Positions 10,652 to 19,881 of a stretch of DNA of 64,000 bases are shown piece after piece. A program made the position numbers and the translations under genes. Every line of letters starts with the position of its first letter. The first letter of the stretch is position 1. The stretch comes from Amblyomma americanum (taxonomy: Eukaryota > Arthropoda > Arachnida > Ixodida > Ixodidae). The stretch lies in contig NC_135498.1 of NCBI RefSeq assembly GCF_052857255.1, positions 118,396,281 to 118,460,280 on the forward strand. The letters are read 5' to 3'. The notes beneath the pieces were generated by a model. That model had not been told where the DNA came from, searched no databases, and saw nothing but the letters and a program-made list of their open reading frames with translations.

Positions 10652-11482
10652 CTATCCCTGGGCAGCGGTGGCGTCTTCAGCCAGCTGGAGGAGCTTGATC
10701 TGTATCCCGGGGTCGGGGCTGAGCAATAGAGCCTCCCAATGAGCAGAGTCGGTAATGAAGTGACTCGCGGGTAGGGACTGCGTGCAGTTCCAGATCATAT
10801 GATTTAGATCGGCTTTCGCATCACAATTTTTGCATCTGTTTGAGTAGAGTTCTTCCGAATAGAAGCTACACAATTGGGGACTTGGATAGGTGTTAGTTTG
10901 AAGTTTACGCCAGGCTTTGGCCTGTTGCTTGGAGAGCGTTTTATCTGCTGGGGGGAATCCGAGTCTTGCAAGCCTGTAGTGCTGCAGGATTTCTCTGTAA
11001 GAAAACAACCTGTCCTTGCCAGAGTACAGGGCGGGTGGGCTGCACGACCCAGCTCGGCGGGACAGTTCTCGAGCTAGGTTATGAGCCGCCTCATTACCTA
11101 CCAGCAAGGGAAGCATGAGCAGGCATCCTGATTAGGCGAATGCGCCGCGTGGGCTAATAATTATCAGAATCCGTGCTGCTTCTGGGGAGATTCTTCCAAA
11201 CGTGTAGTTACGTATAGCCAATTTTGAGTCGCTGACAATGGTTTCTGCCGAGGATCCCACAATGGCTAGAGCAATGGCTGTTTCTTCTCCAACATGTGTG
11301 TGTTGAGTGCGTATAGTGCCCCCAGTTATGAGTGTACCACGTTCCGTGGTGACCACAGCTATCATCTTGTCAGCCGAAGAATCTGCTGCATCTACATATA
11401 CCACAGAGGTATCATTAAGAAAGCGTTTGCCTAATGATTTGGCTCTCTCTGTACGACGTACAGTGTGGAAATCTGGGTGCAT
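10652..11482 (-). pseudogene. LINE A ORF2 C-terminus: RNase H and CCHC tail
   Basis: 11,482-11,132 carries the RNase H start (VVYVDAADSS), the Glu helix (GEETAIALAI) and the Asp motif (VSDSKLAIRNY). The last catalytic region is broken at ~11,130. 11,116-10,652 resumes with GNEAAHNLARELSR and ends with a zinc-knuckle-like CKNCDAKADLNHMIWNC (C-x2-C-x7-H-x4-C). The same spacing occurs in LINE B and in the fragments at 34.4 and 34.8 kb. RNase H in ORF2 places the element in the I/Jockey-type group rather than CR1 or RTE. Confidence 0.8.
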
Positions 11483-11571
11483 GTTCCGAGGTAGTGGAGG
11501 AATGACCTGAAGCTGGCGTATATGTTTGGGAAGGTCAGTTGTGGGTCCGCCTTGTCGTTCGTATGTTATGC

Positions 11572-13868
11572 CTAGTGTGGACAGAATGTGTCTGCCAGTT
11601 GGTGTGGCCGAGATAGTCGTTCGTACTGCGAGACGGTTACCGCTTCAATAATCTCGCTTAGGGTGTTATGAAGACCGAGACCTAACACTTTCTCAGTCGC
11701 TGTGTGCATGGGTAGCCCAACTGCCTGTTTGACGCATTTTCTGATTATGGCCTCCACTTTTTCTTTTTCAGCTGACTTGAGATGTAGGTAAGGGCATACG
11801 TAAGCTATGCGGCTTATCACAAAGGCATGTACTAAACGGAGAGTATTACTTTCCTTCAAGCCCGAGTGGCGGTTACTATTGCGGCGAATGAGTCGCATAA
11901 TTTGCTGCGAGGTTCCCTGAAGCTTCCGAATTACGTCACCATTGAAGCCGTGTTCTTGTATAATTAGGCCCAAGATTTTAATTTTGCGCACTCGAGGAAT
12001 GGGGACTCCGCGAATACTGAGTTCGATGGCCGGTGGGGTTTGCGCAAGGGATCTGATGTTGCGGAATATGAGAAATTCAGATTTGGCTGGAGAGCACCGC
12101 AGCCCCCTACGGTCTAAATTGTTCCCCACGATATCTATTGCATGCTGTAGTCTCTCCTCGATTTCGGCATCATTGCCATCGGCGGTCCACAAGGTGATAT
12201 CGTCAGCATAGAGGCTGTGGTGGGGTTGCGGAACCTGCGCTAATTGGTGTGGAAGTTTCAACATTGCAACGTTGAAGAGAAGTGGTGATAGGACCGATCC
12301 CTGCGGGGTGCCCTTGTTGCCGAGGGGGAAGTCATGCGAGTGGGGACCTCCTACTTGAAAATGCGTCTTTCTACCTGAGAGAAAGTCGCGGATATAGTTG
12401 AAGGTGCGGGCTCCCACCCCGAGTTCATGAAGGTTCTCCAAGGTCGCATCATGTCTAACATTGTCAAAGGCCTTTTCCAGGTCAAGTCCAAGAATTATTC
12501 TGGTGTCCCGCGTTTTTGCCTCAATAATCTGATGTTTGAGCTGAAGCATTACATCCTGCGTAGAACGTTTTGGTCGAAATCCAATCATGATTGGAGGGTA
12601 CAGCTCGTTCTCCTCCATAAACCGGTTGAGGCGGGTATGAACTACGTGCTCCATGAGCTTACCTACACAAGACGTGAGCGAAATCGGCCTGAGGTTCTCA
12701 AGGCTGAGTACCTTCCTTGGCTTTGGGATGAGAATGACCTCTGCCGTTTTCCATATTTGTGGGATGGAGCCCTCCGACCAGCATTTCTGCATATACTCAG
12801 TGATTGTAGCGACACTTCATCCAGGTTGCGGAGGATCTTGTTGGATACTGCATCTGGGCCAGTGGCGGATTTGCAGTTTAGCCTGGCAATCTCTGCCCTA
12901 ACCTTATCCACAGTAATGGGGGAGTCGAGCTGCGTGTTTTCCGGACCAGCATAATCTGGGAAGGCTTGGATAGGAGCATTGCCAATATATCTATCTTTAA
13001 GGTCAAGGAAAAGGTCCTCTGTTGGGCCTGCATACTCATGCACAAGCTTCTGCAGGTTCTGCCTCTGGGTGGTTCTGCTACCTGTAGGGTCAAGTAGATG
13101 ACGGAGCAAGTGCCAAGTCTTAGAGACTCCCATATTGCGATCCATTTGGTTGCATATGTCATCCCAGTTTTGTTGAGTAAGTTTAGCTGCATGATCCTCG
13201 ATCTCCTTGATTAGCCTAGCTATTCTTCTGCGCAGATTGCAGTTCCTCCGCTGTCGTTTGAGTCGGTTCTCGAGCCCTCTCTTTGCCTCCCATAGGTGAA
13301 GAAGCCGGCTGTCCGCAATCGCCAGGTGGTCAGCCTGGTCTGACGTGTGGGTGACTGCTTTGGCATCTTGACAAAAATCCTGTGCCCAGGTATCTATGTC
13401 TAGTATTTCGGGGGTATCAGCTTCTCGGGCGGCTCTTTTAGCGCGGAACGTGTCCCAATCGACAAGGGTGGGGGCTCGAGCGCTACGACGTTTGGGGCCA
13501 GTTGAGGTCACTATTTCCAATATGTAGTGATCGCTGCCGAAATTTTGTTGAGTGTTTATCCATGTTGGAGTGCCCGAATTTTTAGCAAAAGTCAGATCGG
13601 GAGACGTATCCCTGGAAAAACTGTTACCGCAGCGGGTGGCGACTAGTGGATCTGTAAGAAGAGTCAACCCACACTGTTGTGCGGTGAGCCACAGTTTTCT
13701 ACCTTTAATATCCTCCTGTGCGTAACCCCAAGCCGGGTGTTGGGCATTAAAGTCTCCCGTGAAAATGACGGGGTGATTGCCTGCGAGCTTCAGGGTCGCC
13801 TGAAAAAGCGGGCCGAAGCTTGCTTTCCGTAACTTTGGGCTGCTATAGACATTCAGCACATTCAGCAC
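11572..13868 (-). pseudogene. LINE A ORF2: endonuclease (N-term deleted) and reverse transcriptase
   Basis: The first frame (13,868-12,663) opens in the middle of the APE-type endonuclease: GDFNAQHPAWG, TSPDLTFAK and GSDHYILEI are present. The N-terminal ~110 residues seen in LINE B (WNCRG, LQEC) are missing, deleted at a hairpin (13,854-13,892). A frameshift near 12,780 leads into the RT frame (12,792-11,572): PKPRKVLSLENLRPISLTS, GFRPKRSTQD, LDLEKAFDNVRH, GTPQGSVLSPLLFN and LYADDITLW (catalytic YADD at 12,199-12,210). The RT domain itself is intact across its core. A stop at 11,572 separates it from RNase H. Confidence 0.85.
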
Positions 13869-13892
13869 AAACAGACTGTGCTGAATGTGCTG
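13854..13892. repeat. Perfect 16-bp hairpin at the LINE A deletion junction
   Basis: Arms 13,854-13,869 and 13,877-13,892 are exact reverse complements (cagcacattcagcaca), with a 7-nt loop. The structure lies exactly where ORF1 ends and the truncated endonuclease frame begins. Confidence 0.9.
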
Positions 13893-15534
13893 GGTTTGCG
13901 AATTTTGTGAGGAAGGAGCCTGCTCTCTGCTTCCTGCTGCCAGCTGCCTAAGTTAATTAATTCCTGCCGGTGTCTGCATAATTCTTCCATGATGGAAGTC
14001 ATTGTAAGCTGCGCTTGAATGAGGGTGCTGTTAGTCTGCGTTTGCGCTTCTTCAATTTTGTGAATGGTGTCGGCTAGTGTTTGGCCTTCAGACAGGGAAT
14101 CGCCTGCTTTTCGCTTAGGCTGGGGTGCCCGCGTTGATTCAGCATGCATGTCCGCTCCGGCGGAGGTAGAGGGGGTAGGGTTATTGGCGCCATCGGTCGT
14201 AGGCGGTGACCCAGCCTGCATTTGTTGCTGTTTTTGAGCGGCATTTTCTTTCTTTAGGTCCTCGACCTCACGAAGTAATTTCCCTACCAGCACTTTCAGG
14301 TCTGCCAGCTCAGAGGGGTTGGAGTTAGATTTCTGGGAGGCTTTATCTGCCCAGCCTACCTTTTGCGTGCCGACGGCGTCCTGGTTCAAACAGGGGTTCC
14401 GTGGCTGGTGTGAAGGAGTCCTGGATTTGGAGGCGGACCGGCCTCTCGGTTCCAGTCGTGGAAAGGATCTGGATCGATGTCTGTAATTTGTTCGTCCCCT
14501 GCTTTTGGAGCGGCTGTGTCGCTCTTTAGACTGCGGCGACTCTTGGCTATGCTGGGTCAGATGTTGGCGTTCCTGTTCCCAGCGGCGTTTGCTGACAATG
14601 TATGGAGTGCGGTAGATTTCGCGGCATTTGTTGCTGCCCAGTTCATGGCCCTTACCGCACAAGGCACACTCAGGCTCGCAGCTATGGGTCTCAGGAGGAT
14701 TGGCCACGCCGCATCCGCGGCAGCGAGCGTTTTTCGGGTCCGGGCAAACGTCTCTGCGATGTCCGAGTTGTCCGCACAAAAGAACACACTTCGTATTTTT
14801 TTTTTGTTGAGGCAGCAGCGAATCATGCCACCACCGAAGCTGATCCAAAGGGGAACTCGCTCACCATTGAAGAGAATGAGGACCGTCTGCGACTGCGCAC
14901 CCATGCGCCGGACTCCACATATTGGAGGATTCCTTGGATGCTGAAGGTTCGCAAGGATGTCAGCGTCCGATAGATGTTTCGGAACGCTTTGGATCACTCC
15001 TTTACCACTGCCATCCGGCGTGGCGACATACGAGGTGATGGCGATCTTGTTCGCGCCGTAGATGAGCTCCTTGATGTTTAAGTAGCGTTCCACTCGTACC
15101 GCGGAATGGGTGGCCACCAGTATGGTGTGTTGCTTGAAGTTGAGTAGCATGCAGTCTTCAGATGATTCTGCCAAGGTGAGGCCCGCGGCGTCCCGGATGA
15201 GTTGAAAGAGACCGAGTTGGCCACAGCTCTCGAGTATACGGAGGCCGCCCGATGGCCGGAATATCACCTTGGTTAGGCCCTTGGGTAGGCGAGGTAGGTT
15301 CGACGCCACCGATTGTCGAGCAAGTCGTCGGCCAAGCTTTTTCGCAGAGGAGTCGGCAGAGTGCCGCATGCTGCCCTGTCCCTGGGCGCGATCGGTTCCA
15401 TTGTGTGCCGCGGGGTTATTACTTTGGCGTTCGTGACCGGAGCGTTTCGATTCACCGGCGGTGAACCAACCATATTGGTGCGAAACTTCTTCGGGGCTAA
15501 TGTCAGTCCCCTCCACGGTGACTTCCATGTCCAA
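13862..15534 (-). pseudogene. LINE A ORF1 (gag-like, CCHC knuckles), frameshifted
   Basis: It starts at ATG 15,534 and gives about 550 residues if shifts are ignored. The N-terminal region is variable; then comes the conserved RQSVASNLPRLPKGLTKVI and a globular domain ending near VPLWISFGGG. Next is a run of CCHC-type knuckles (CGQLGHRRDVC; CRGCG; CALCGKGHELGSNKC). The Ser/Arg-rich tail and a coiled-coil-like stretch (VGKLLREVEDLKKENAAQK) come last. Two one-base gains break the frame: a run of ten A on the coding strand (14,796-14,805), and an extra T inside the first knuckle (~14,780). In this LINE class ORF1 packages the RNA. Confidence 0.8.
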
Positions 15535-16206
15535 TTTTGGCGGAAGATCCCACTCAGATAATGCGGCACAGCCCCGTCAGAGCGGGGTCGCTAGGCCTGG
15601 CGTGGGCCTAGCGGGCCGTGCGTACCGGCGAGAGCCGAAACGCAGAAAAGTCCGCAGAAACAGGCAAAAAGGGACTTGCCGATGCGTCCGACGGCGTTAT
15701 CCGAGCTTCGAAGATGAAATCCAGGCAAGAGCGGTGTTGACCGCCGCTGAATTCAGCGGTGGGCATGGGTGAAGCGAGGAGCGTTTGCGCGAGCGTCCGA
15801 TCCACGCCACGTCCGAGCCGGTTCTCCAAGTAAGAAGTGGTACTTTTTTGGGGTAACGGTAACGGTAAGGCGTAACATTTTTTTGTAGGTAAGGTAAGGC
15901 AGTAACGCGTTCCTTATTTTTTAGCGTAAAGAGTAACGTATTTAGTAATTTTTCGGAAACGCCTACAACACTGGATGCAGTACGATGGAATTACGACGAC
16001 ATCAATGTCCGTGGCCTGCGAGGCAACCGCTTCTATGTGAACAGGGAGACGAGAGGAGACAATTTACGCTACCGGCCCCAAGGCACGAGAGCCGATAAAT
16101 CCTTTACGACGGCTGCAGAGGCGGGCTGCAACATCGACGATCGCCGCTACGGTAAGAGCGCGGAAAGCTAGTCTCAACCGGTTGAAGAGGCGTTGAAGTA
16201 CGCAAC

Positions 16207-16304
16207 GAGAAGCGGACATGAAGCGACAGAAGCGTGCGGCCAACGTCCAGTTGCGGAAACGTGAAGCGGAAGCAATGCGGCAGAGCCGCGAACAGGAGGC
16301 TCAG
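16207..16304 (+). pseudogene. STPR-like basic peptide (left copy)
   Basis: One frame reads READMKRQKRAANVQLRKRE then AEAMRQSREQEAQ with no stop. The right copy (60,823-60,921) keeps the frame with a few changes. It is followed at once by caggtaggt, which fits a splice-donor consensus, but the GGT run there is also explained by a LINE tail. No longer gene model could be built. Confidence 0.4.
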
Positions 16305-16306
16305 GT

Positions 16307-16430
16307 AGGTGGTGGTGGTGGTGAAAACTTTAGTGGACTCAGGGGAGTTTAGGACACGCAGGTCCTTGGGCCCTCTCACGGTCCCACTGCATTGAAACGC
16401 TCAAACGCTTCACTCACGGGGATATAGAGC
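16307..16430 (-). mobile_element. LINE 3' end with (CCA)n tail, fragment
   Basis: On the minus strand the sequence runs cctgagtccactaaagtttt and then (cca)n. The duplicate at 60,925-61,050 is the same with fewer repeat units. The phrase aaagttt before a short tandem tail is usual for tick LINE ends. Only the end is left, so the family is unknown. Confidence 0.4.
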
Positions 16431-16579
16431 TTTCTGATTCATACTCGAAACCAGCCTTAATTGTCTGTGGCGAATTTTTCTGCCAGCCTTTTTTTCGTTG
16501 ATAAGCATGTGATCTCTTCTTCTGCAATACAGGCAATGCCGCGAAGGCTCTTAACCTTTGTTGTTGCTCAAAGTCGCCG

Positions 16580-16882
16580 GTGCGCGGCTTTAACCTTTTC
16601 TGCCGCGAGAACTGGCTAGTTTTATTTAGAACGACTGCAGCCACGTTTCAAAGACTTTCATTGCTCGAGATTGCGCAGTTACCTTTCAGGCTCAATCGGA
16701 GTTTCTTGGACAACTTTAAATTCACCGCGGCCGAGAGAAGCGGAAATCCTGTCTTTCGTGGTCCGTCCAACACATCTATTTCTAACAGTACCGCCTGCTT
16801 GTTCAGGTATCTGTGGTCGAAAGACAGCCCTATAAAGTGTCCTTTTAAGAACCACTTCAGCAAACACAAAGTAGACTGACAA
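16580..16882 (+). other. Open frame kept in both duplicates, function unknown
   Basis: 99 codons here; the right copy (61,242-61,490) keeps 82 codons in the same frame with shared words such as EIAQLPFRLNRSFL and NFKFTAAE. I see no known domain, signal peptide or membrane segment. Many differences change amino acids, so this may be chance openness of a slowly decaying repeat. Confidence 0.25.
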
Positions 16883-16909
16883 ATCTAGGCATTTTGTCCT
16901 CCTCGCGCT

Positions 16910-17197
16910 ATGGGCGCAATAGGGGTACTCGACGTCTCCGCAGCGGCGGCTCGAGCAAGAGTCGAACTCGCAAACTATTGGACACCATTGATTCGTTCGG
17001 ATTGGTCCCGATGCGGCGGTAGGCGCGCACGCAGCTACAAGTTAACTGGCGCCATCTGGCGCCCTAAAAGCAATCTGCGCATGCGCACTGGCGACGCGCG
17101 GACTAGCGGTACTCGGGTAATGGTATACAGAACGGTACGCGTTATGATAAAAGCGTCTGAAATCTGCGCGGATGGTCCTCGTTTCTCATATGGGTAA
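16910..17197 (+). other. Second open frame kept in both duplicates, function unknown
   Basis: 95 codons, matching the 92-codon frame at 61,522-61,800. Both start MGAI, share SNLRMRTGDARTHGTRVMVY-type wording, and differ by a length change that preserves frame. Most of the visible differences are amino-acid replacing, which argues against selection on the protein. No family recognised. Confidence 0.25.
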
Positions 17198-17716
17198 ATA
17201 AGAAAAACCACTTGTTTCATCTGACATGCGAAAGAAAGCACGCCATTGCTCTCATGGATGCTTCCCCATACAAAATGGAGCAATGTTTATTTTTCCGTGA
17301 GGTGCGGAAAGAGGACGCAGTCGCTGGTTGCTTCAGGCGTCTGTGACTCTCCGGCAAGAAAAAATAAGTCTGCCTAAGAGGGCAAATGCGAAAGCCTTTC
17401 CGTGTCCTCATTCCACTTAAATTACTCATCTTCTGCTTTTCCTGTATTTTTCTATTTTTATTTTTATTCATTTCTTATTTATATTATCTTTTCTTTTTCA
17501 TTTATTTTATTTTTAGTTATTTTCACTTTTCATTTTTATTTTTAAATTTCTTCTATATTTTATTACATATACGTTGCTTGAGAACTGCGGCTTAATCAAC
17601 TTTTACGTCTTTGTTTTGTTTCCACACAACTTATGATTGATAGTTCGTGCGGACAACTTCCGTGTACAAATTTCGTCCACGCCACTCATGAGCCAAGAAA
17701 CGCTTTCGTCTTAATA

Positions 17717-17785
17717 ATAATTGGTTTTAGGGGAAAGAAAATGACGCAGTATCTGCCTCATATATCGGTGGACACCTGAACCGCG
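17717..17785 (-). mobile_element. Ruka-like SINE, part 1 (split by LINE B)
   Basis: The reverse complement of the SINE tail (gacgcagtatctgcctcata, ggtggacacctgaaccgcg). It stops at 17,785 and resumes at 23,478. Confidence 0.85.
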
Positions 17786-18128
17786 GGGAGGGCGCTGCGA
17801 GCGCGAGTGACAACGGACGAACTCCACGTGAGCTCCGCTGATTTCGTGTTTTTACCCTAGACAGTGAGGCCCTACAATACTTCCGTTGATATCATCGGTT
17901 TCCTGAAGACGAGCGGAATCCAGGGACACCAATAAGAAGTATGTACAACAAGTTTTTACCATTTTAGGTCAACTTTTCCCCGTGACCTAGCCAGATGCCT
18001 CGCTAGGCCTACTGCGCCGCGCCGAAGAATACGGAGCTCTGCGTCGCAGTGGCGTTCGCCACTTGCGTCGCAGCAGCGTTCGCCAGCTGGGCTGCGCCGT
18101 GGACCGTGCCCGCGCTCCGTAGTTCGCC

Positions 18129-19881
18129 ATGAGGGTCACCGTAGAACGCATCCCAATTTCTCGAGAAGAATTAGCAGCCAGTGATTGGTTGACTAAAGTT
18201 AACAAGCTCCGGGAAGCGCGAACAACATCAGGGCCTGCCGTGCCAGATTTCCCTGGAGACAAAGCGGGACCGAACCAAGCGTCCCAAATCGACAATAGGC
18301 TACGTGCGAAGACGGAAGCTGAACTCACGCCTCGGCAACGAGGACGCTTACTAGCCAAAAAATCTGTAGCATCGAACCAGCCTCGCTTACCCAGCAACGC
18401 TCTCAAGCTAATTGTGCGCCCACGGGGCGGACTGCTACTCTCCAAGATTACAACCTACCAACTACTGGAAGCAATTTGCACTGCTGCTCGCTTCACCAGG
18501 GACGCTGTTCGTCACGAAGACCTAATACAAGCTAACCTGATCCAGAATACTTTCGTGTACTGCACCCCAGTCGTCGAAAGAGCTGAACGGATGATTCAAC
18601 TCCACCGTTGACAACAAGGCGTATGAGATATCCGTCTACTGCGCTCCAGATGATAGCTCGAGCCGTGGTGTGATTCGCGGCGTCGACCTCCGACTGGATC
18701 GAAATACAATCCAAGCAGAGTTACAAGACAACCGTAACCCACCCATTCTGGACTTTCGGCGGCTCGGGAACACCACCGCAGTACTCATCACATTCGCTCA
18801 GCGCCAAGTGCCTACCTTGGTCTACTTTTGCAATAGTCGCCACAGATGCAACTTATTCAAGAGGAAGTACGAGGTGTGCTAAAGCTCTGGCGAGCTCGGT
18901 CATCGAGCCGATGTTTGTGCAAGCACAACTACTAAGTGTAGAGGTTGCGGACTATCCAATCCTACCACCGACCACACGTGCAAACCAATCTGCCGCCTGT
19001 GCGGCAAAGAACATTTCACGGGCGATAGTCGCTGCAGGGAAATCTTCAGGATTCCTTACGAAGTCAAGTGCAGGAAGTGGGAGAAAATTCGAAATGCTGA
19101 GGCAGAGAAACTCAAAACCCAAGAGACCGCCAAGCGGATCACACTCCAGCGCACCAGCCGATGGGACCGGCAACGCTCCGATAGCCAGCAGCGGCAGCTC
19201 CGAGACCGCTCGAGCTCTTTTCCACCGCTCAAGTCTCCCGCTCCACGGATGGGTTCTCAGGGGACCTCCCGGACCAATCCCGGGCCACCTGCAGTCGTCC
19301 AGCAGACAGGGGACTCTCCTCATCCTTTGCAGCAGCCACCTGGGCTACTACCATCTCTACCCGATCTACGTGAATGTCAAGAATCGGTGAGTACGCAGGA
19401 AGGGACTCCCACTACTCTAGACACACACAAAGCGATTATGGAACTGACAGCAGTCATCCAACAACTTATACTCAGAGTAGAGGCTCTCGAAAAGCCAATG
19501 GCCACACTCCCTTCGTCTTCCCCGCATCCGCAGGGATCATATGAATCAGTACCTATGTATATCGCTCCTCCCAACCGATCCGCACAAAAACGCAAAGCAA
19601 CGTCCGACACCGACTCACCCGCGGAGGGTTGGCAGGCGCGTTTTGCCAAAGTTGAGGAAAGCTGCAACCTTAGTCAAACTCGCATCCAGGCTTTAGAAGC
19701 ACACATCGAACGCTCACTCCACACAATCGGCTCACAAGTCACGCAACAATTTGACATGCTGAACAAATCTGTAGAAGCACAGGGCAAACTCCTCGCTGCC
19801 GTGGTACCCGCGGCCCCTGCGCCGACACCCGTTCAAATCCCACAACTATCCCCGCCTAATCATGGCGAGCAGCTCGGGTAA
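18129..19881 (+). pseudogene. LINE B ORF1 (gag-like, CCHC knuckles)
   Basis: ATG at 18,129 sits in caccatgagg-like context after the 5' UTR. About 580 residues if lesions are ignored: variable N-terminus, conserved KKSVASNQPRLPSNALKLI, globular domain to VPTLVYFCNS, knuckles (GELGHRADVC; CRGCG; CRLCGKEHFTGDSRC), a charged linker, a Pro/Ser-rich stretch and a C-terminal helix (ELTAVIQQLILRVEALEKP). Lesions: a frameshift near 18,601, and TAA at 18,880-18,882 inside the first knuckle, where the second Cys is also Ser. The rest stays open to TAA at 19,879-19,881. Confidence 0.85.

Larger units (their letters stand above)
10570..15827 (-). mobile_element. LINE A: RNase H-type non-LTR retrotransposon inside the hAT
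   Basis: A near full-length, 5,258-bp element on the minus strand: ORF1 with CCHC knuckles, ORF2 with endonuclease, RT, RNase H and a C-terminal knuckle, and a 3' end of caaccaaccaacc units (plus strand ttggttggttgg, 10,571-10,582). Flanks are aagtaagga (10,561-10,569) and aagtaagaa (15,828-15,836), a 9-bp target duplication with one difference. The homologous site at ~60,455 in the right copy of the duplication is empty, confirming the boundaries. Same family as LINE B by ORF1 and ORF2 wording. Confidence 0.85.
9763..15973. mobile_element. hAT-like DNA transposon (non-autonomous), left copy, filled by LINE A
   Basis: The left terminus starts cagtgttggcggtaacg at 9,763; the right terminus ends cgcctacaacactg at 15,973, so the ends are CAGTGTTG and CAACACTG. 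The 8-bp flanks are aatgcagt (9,755-9,762) and gatgcagt (15,974-15,981), a 7/8 match and the target-duplication length typical of hAT. Sub-terminal gtaac words repeat in opposite orientation at the two ends. Without LINE A (10,570-15,827) and one LINE target copy, about 0.95 kb remains, with no transposase frame, so it would need transposase supplied in trans. The same insertion is present at 51,276-60,588. Confidence 0.75.
2776..17600 (+). repeat. Large direct duplication, left copy
   Basis: It is collinear with 44,702-62,060. Matching landmarks in order: inverted SINE pair (2.8/44.7 kb), old SINE (3.9/45.1), ggccagt-start block (4.13/45.72), STPR-like peptide (5.30/46.88), RTE fragment (6.28/47.82), LINE D 3' end (8.48/50.0), hAT left flank and target duplication (9.755/51.268), hAT right end (15.973/60.588), then paired open frames to 17.5/62.0 kb. 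Identity looks to be about 85-90% by eye. Insertions differ between copies, which dates them as younger than the duplication. Confidence 0.8.
15982..17600. repeat. Right flank of the hAT insertion, duplicated at 60,597-62,060
   Basis: Single-copy-like sequence apart from its duplicate. It holds an STPR-like peptide (16,207-16,304), a minus-strand LINE 3' end marked by a (GGT)n run (16,307-16,322), two open frames kept in both copies (16,580-16,882; 16,910-17,197), and ends in a T-rich low-complexity tract (17,440-17,570). Confidence 0.7.

Noticed and set aside
12427..12954. 175-codon plus-strand frame and similar frames opposite LINE A
   Set aside because: Antisense shadow of the RT frame, which has all the expected motifs.
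14477..14944. 155-codon plus-strand frame
   Set aside because: Antisense of LINE A ORF1.
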